In this document: piece by piece, positions 60,726 to 64,000 of the stretch | How positions within the stretch are numbered: position 1 is the first letter of the stretch | Layout of the letters: each line of letters begins with the position of its first letter | Assembly (NCBI RefSeq): GCF_008298035.1 | Contig: NZ_CP042910.1 | Span: 5,905,001-5,969,000, forward strand | Origin: Gimesia maris | GTDB taxonomy: Bacteria > Planctomycetota > Planctomycetia > Planctomycetales > Planctomycetaceae | Direction of reading: 5' to 3' | DNA: 64,000 bases | The notes under the pieces: generated by a model | Database searches by the model: none | Told to the model about the DNA's origin: nothing | The model's input: only the letters and a program-made list of their open reading frames with translations | Position numbers and translations under genes: made by a program

Positions 60726-62636
60726 CTAGTGAATTTTTTTAATGTTTCGTTTTTGATGAAATTCAGATGCTTTTCTTAACAGTTCTTTTGCATCCGAATT
60801 TAAACTCTGGTTCTGGGCATTCTGGAACAGCAGCCCTTTGGTTTTTTCATGGTGTTCCCGTTCTTCCCGCCATTTGAGATTCTTGATGGAATGTTTCAGA
60901 AAATGTGGAATTCCCTCAAGTGGAGCCGGATCATCAAGCAGTTTGGCGTGAACTGCTTTTTCGCGGGCATGGGCGTCTATTTTGACAACCAGCTGTTTCA
61001 GATCTGGATCAGCGATGCGATCCAAAATGCGATTGATATCCAGTACCAGTCCCTCTTCAGTCAAATCAACACATAACTGATACAGGAATCGTAACTGGGG
61101 ATTTTTCAGGTTTTCGGGGGAGATAAGCTGTTGAATACGAGTGACACATTCGGGATACACAAAAATGATTTCAAGAAGTTCGCTCTCAAGTTGATTGTCT
61201 TTCGTTGAATTGTCTGCTTCCTGGAAGTTACCGGAAGTGTCAGTCGGTCTCGGAGTCGAGTAGGATTCGCTGGAGGAGAGGTTCGTATTAAGACTCGGGC
61301 TTTTTTTTTGTTTCACTTCACTCAGTCGTTTTCGGACAACTGATTCGTTTAAACCCAGTCGATCTGCCAACTTTCTTAATATGATGTCTTCACGAATTTT
61401 GCCGGTTAGGTTAGGGCTTGACGCCAGTAACTCCAGCATCTCTTCTAAAATTCGGTGTTGACCGTCAATAGACTCCAGTCCAAATTTCTGGACACAGACA
61501 TTCAATTTAAAATTCCAGGCTTCAGGAGCATCCGCGATCAACTGCTTCAACTGCTCTGCTCCCTGTTCTTCTAAAAATTCAGCAGGATCTTTACCTGCAG
61601 GCAGTGTTAAAATTCGTAAATCAACTTCCTGGGCAATAAATTTAGTTAAAGATCGCTCTGCAGCCTGTTGCCCCGCAGTATCTCCATCAAAAACTAATAC
61701 GACTTTTCGCGCCAGACGTTTGAGATAAGAAACATGAGTTTCTGTCAAAGCTGTCCCTAATGTCGCCACCGCATTCGTCACACCAAACTGATGTGCTGTA
61801 ATGCAATCAGTGTACCCTTCCACGACAACGACCGTTTCCGTTTCGCGAATGGTCTGGCGGGATTCATCCAAACCAAATAACAGCTTACTCTTAGTGAAAA
61901 TAATGCTTTCAGGGCTGTTAAAGTATTTTGCGATTCCCTCCGCCGCGGAGCCAGGCAGGATCCGTCCCCCAAATGCAACAACCCGTTTCCGTTCGTCGCG
62001 AACGGGAAACATGACCCGATTTACGAAATAATCGGAATAGCGGGAATGACCTTCCTTTTTAAAGATCAATCTGGCTTCTGACAACAGGCTCTCCGGATAA
62101 TGTCCCCGTGACCGGTTGACCAGCCATTGCCAGTCATTCGGATGAAAGCCCAGTCGGAACTGCTGAATGGTTTCTTCGGTATAGCCCCGGTCTTCCATCA
62201 GATAACGGCGGGCCATTTCTCCTTCGCGTGTATTCATCAGACAGTCATGAAACTGCTGTTCCGCCCATTTCATCACATCGAATAATGATGTTTTTTCAAC
62301 AATATTTGATCGTGGCGCGCCGTTTGACTGCCGCGCTAACTGGGGCATTTCCAGATGAGCACGCTCGGCCAGAATCTTCAAAGCTTCGAAAAACTCGACA
62401 TCATCGTACTTCTGGACCCACTCAAAACAGTCTCCCCCGGTGTTACACACCCAGCAGCGCCAGGTTTCGCGATCGGGATAGACAACCAGTGAGGGGTTAT
62501 GATCGTTATGAAAAGGGCAAAGGCACTTGAAATCCCGCCCGTTGGGAATCAGCTGGACTGACTCGGAAACCAACTCGACCAGACTCGTTCTCTGGCGGAC
62601 CAGTTCTTTGAAATTTTGATCAAATCCTGGCGACAC
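60726..62636 (-). CDS. dnaG: DNA primase
   Basis: 636 residues from a GTG at 62636, with AGGAG 6 bases upstream. The CHC2 zinc finger is C40-x2-H43-x17-C61-x2-C64. The core primase domain has [20 protein letters not shown] and [20 protein letters not shown]; the TOPRIM domain has [18 protein letters not shown] with the catalytic Glu and [17 protein letters not shown] with the DxD pair. The C-terminus (about 440-630) should bind the replicative helicase and is helical. Primase makes RNA primers for replication. Operon with rpoD, as in the classical macromolecular synthesis operon, but without rpsU nearby. Confidence 0.96.
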   Translation of the reverse strand: MSPGFDQNFKELVRQRTSLVELVSESVQLIPNGRDFKCLCPFHNDHNPSLVVYPDRETWRCWVCNTGGDCFEWVQKYDDVEFFEALKILAERAHLEMPQLARQSNGAPRSNIVEKTSLFDVMKWAEQQFHDCLMNTREGEMARRYLMEDRGYTEETIQQFRLGFHPNDWQWLVNRSRGHYPESLLSEARLIFKKEGHSRYSDYFVNRVMFPVRDERKRVVAFGGRILPGSAAEGIAKYFNSPESIIFTKSKLLFGLDESRQTIRETETVVVVEGYTDCITAHQFGVTNAVATLGTALTETHVSYLKRLARKVVLVFDGDTAGQQAAERSLTKFIAQEVDLRILTLPAGKDPAEFLEEQGAEQLKQLIADAPEAWNFKLNVCVQKFGLESIDGQHRILEEMLELLASSPNLTGKIREDIILRKLADRLGLNESVVRKRLSEVKQKKSPSLNTNLSSSESYSTPRPTDTSGNFQEADNSTKDNQLESELLEIIFVYPECVTRIQQLISPENLKNPQLRFLYQLCVDLTEEGLVLDINRILDRIADPDLKQLVVKIDAHAREKAVHAKLLDDPAPLEGIPHFLKHSIKNLKWREEREHHEKTKGLLFQNAQNQSLNSDAKELLRKASEFHQKRNIKKIH

Positions 62637-63020
62637 CAGTTTCTCCTGAACAGTTCAAAAAGCGGCCCCTCGATGTCACTTTTCGTCTCAGAATGAAAAG
62701 TGAACATACAAACACAGTACAAGAGTGCTTCCCTGCTCAACTTGGCGTACTTTAATTCTACTCCATAGATCGAGTGGGTCAAGAATTTCCCCTTCACGAT
62801 TCCCAACTCTGATCGTCTCTTAAGCTCAAAATTTGTATAACGTTACAAAAATACCTAACCATCCAGGTGAGCTTAAAACCATAAAGCAAACCATGCTTCT
62901 TTCGCTTGCGTAACCGGAATCTTCAGTGACTGTCAACTCCCGTACGCAGACAAGTCTGGACAGTTGGTTTATATGAATTAAACATATTATAGCCGTCCGT
63001 CCGGCGTCTGCAATCACCGC
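62637..63020. other. Non-coding gap upstream of dnaG
   Basis: 384 bases that must contain the dnaG promoter. No clear -35/-10 pair, tRNA or known leader RNA was recognised. Short frames present are not supported. Confidence 0.35.
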
Positions 63021-63050
63021 ACAATAAAATTCCCCCGCTGCGCGCAGTGG
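63021..63050 (-). terminator. Probable terminator after the right-edge gene
   Basis: CCGCTGC (63035-63041) and GCAGTGG (63044-63050) form a stem with one A-C mismatch, followed on the minus strand by GGGAATTTTATTG. It stands 41 bases after the stop at 63091. Confidence 0.45.
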
Positions 63051-63090
63051 TGGTTTGTTTCAACGATTGAGGAAACGCCGTACCTTTCAC

Positions 63091-64000
63091 CTATTCGGCA
63101 GCAGCTTCTGCAGGCACTTCTGTTTTTGCGAGCTGGTAGAGTGAGATATTGCCGAATTTCTCATTGCATTTCGGGCACTTGGTTTTGGCAATCCCTTTGC
63201 CAGTCTTGCCCCCGATTCGCTCCTTTTTTCGGGAATCTTCACTGACAATCAACTGACATCCCTGACATTGTCTGCCCGCCAGAGTCAGTTCGATTTCAGG
63301 ATCTGCCTCATAAAATTCCAGATTTTCGTTATCCAGAACTTCAAACGATTCCTCGCTGTAATGGCAGGTTACCTGCTGCATCTGATCAGTCAGAGGAATT
63401 CCTGAATCCTGTCCCAGTTGATCAATGCCGAAGAATTCTGAAAGTGCTTCAGTCAGTTTGCGATATTCGCTCAACGAGAAAGTGAGATACTGATTTTCCT
63501 TTGAATCTTCCTGTTTTGGCAGGGCTATCGCAATCCGGCCTTTACCAAACACGGGAACTCCTGCAAACACGGACTCATGATCGTACATCGTCGGGAAAAC
63601 CACGCGCAATTTGGAAATCTGCTCGGCTGTGACCGTCTGTACGCTGGCTGCTGGAATTTCGGCTTCCTCTTTTTCTTCCCTGAGATGGGCTGCAATTTCC
63701 GCTCTGGCTTTATCCAGTTTGTCTTTCGAACCACCGCCGAGCAAACCGGCTTTGGCCACAACCAGAACCAGCATTTTTTCCGGAGAAATCGCCAGATCGA
63801 CTGTGGTAAATGCCTTTTCCAGACTGTTCGGTTTCAGCTTCAGCTTGGTCGGGTCAATTGCATGCAGTTTGATCCCTTTCAGCCAGTGTGAGTACGCACC
63901 AGCGTCGAATCCATCCGAACCCTCTGTTACCTCCTGCCCCTCGGCAGCCTCAGGCTGTTCAGCTTGCTGCTCGCTGGGAACCGCCCTGGGAACCAGGTAC
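63091..64000 (-). CDS. Zinc-ribbon protein of unknown function (partial at right edge)
   Basis: The frame is open to the window edge, so the start lies beyond it; about 302 residues are visible. The visible N-terminal part is Glu/Gln/Ala-rich and disordered (VPSEQQAEQPEAAEG), followed by HWLKGIKLHAIDPTKLKLKP, NSLEKAFTTVDLAISPEKML, KARAEIAAHLREEKEEAEIP and an ordered middle (RVVFPTMYDHESVFAGVPVF, GKGRIAIALPKQEDSKENQY, FSLSEYRKLTEALSEFFGID). A C4 zinc ribbon comes near the end: QCQGCQLIV and KTKCPKCNEKFGNI, 2+2 cysteines. No family name comes to mind. The Met at 63774 lies inside the frame and is not the likely start. Function unknown. Confidence 0.7.
   Translation of the reverse strand, partial: YLVPRAVPSEQQAEQPEAAEGQEVTEGSDGFDAGAYSHWLKGIKLHAIDPTKLKLKPNSLEKAFTTVDLAISPEKMLVLVVAKAGLLGGGSKDKLDKARAEIAAHLREEKEEAEIPAASVQTVTAEQISKLRVVFPTMYDHESVFAGVPVFGKGRIAIALPKQEDSKENQYLTFSLSEYRKLTEALSEFFGIDQLGQDSGIPLTDQMQQVTCHYSEESFEVLDNENLEFYEADPEIELTLAGRQCQGCQLIVSEDSRKKERIGGKTGKGIAKTKCPKCNEKFGNISLYQLAKTEVPAEAAAE

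Overview
The window looks like a chromosomal segment from a Planctomycetota bacterium, probably a Gimesia/Planctomyces-like member of the Planctomycetia; the genus is an inference from gene content only. Pointers to the phylum are three DUF1559 pseudopilin genes of the H-X9-DG type, an ECF sigma factor paired with a FecR-type membrane protein, Tat-exported Gfo/Idh and sugar-isomerase proteins, a BBP7-like outer-membrane barrel, an inverse-autotransporter/beta-helix surface protein, and methanofuran-type C1 cofactor genes in a bacterium. No rRNA, tRNA, CRISPR array, insertion sequence or prophage was seen. The segment reads as stable chromosome with one recent local gene duplication.

Layout. 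0-7.2 kb: the tail of a small gene, then a three-gene set encoding a VWA-domain membrane protein, a 1247-residue Gln/Glu-rich coiled-coil membrane protein and a secreted Gln-rich protein, closed by a terminator that overlaps the last stop codon. 7.2-8.4 kb: two small exported proteins on the minus strand, the first with clustered ATGTTG/CAACAT palindromes upstream. 8.7-10.9 kb: ECF sigma factor and its FecR-like partner. 11.2-15.3 kb: a FadR-type regulator divergent from an operon of an HpcH/HpaI aldolase and a 778-residue amidohydrolase/aminotransferase fusion, with a perfect inverted repeat in between. 15.3-19.4 kb: an SPFH protein and the ferrous iron system feoA-feoB-Cys-rich membrane protein, with a readable promoter and a Fur-like box. 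19.9-24.4 kb: three DUF1559 pseudopilins, two nearly identical, and two tiny lipoproteins. 24.4-26.7 kb: deoC with a TIM-barrel gene, and a small conserved protein. 27.1-30.6 kb: tadA-tadB-tadC. 31-38.7 kb: GT2-GtrA glycosyltransferase, a double-DUF3467 protein, ispH, glmS, and an MfnF-like/MfnD-like pair. 39-51 kb: exported and carbohydrate-related genes (DUF11-type lipoprotein, secreted unknown, Tat-exported oxidoreductase and isomerase, putative metallopeptidase lipoprotein, isomerase, family 10 pectate lyase, GntP permease, DUF6807 protein). 51-56 kb: two outer-membrane proteins. 57-64 kb: prenyltransferase-fold protein, zinc-ribbon coiled-coil protein, rpoD and dnaG, and a zinc-ribbon protein running off the right edge.

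How the genes work together. Housekeeping units (dnaG-rpoD, ispH, glmS, deoC, feoAB) alternate with accessory units for polysaccharide use and cell-surface construction. The stretches most worth following up are the regulator/aldolase/fusion operon (11.2-15.3 kb), the methanofuran-type gene pair (36.6-38.7 kb), the pseudopilin/lipoprotein array next to a Tad export motor (19.9-30.6 kb), and the inverse autotransporter with its neighbouring barrel (51-56 kb). Start codons were moved from the longest reading frame wherever a Shine-Dalgarno sequence or signal peptide argued for it; each case is noted.
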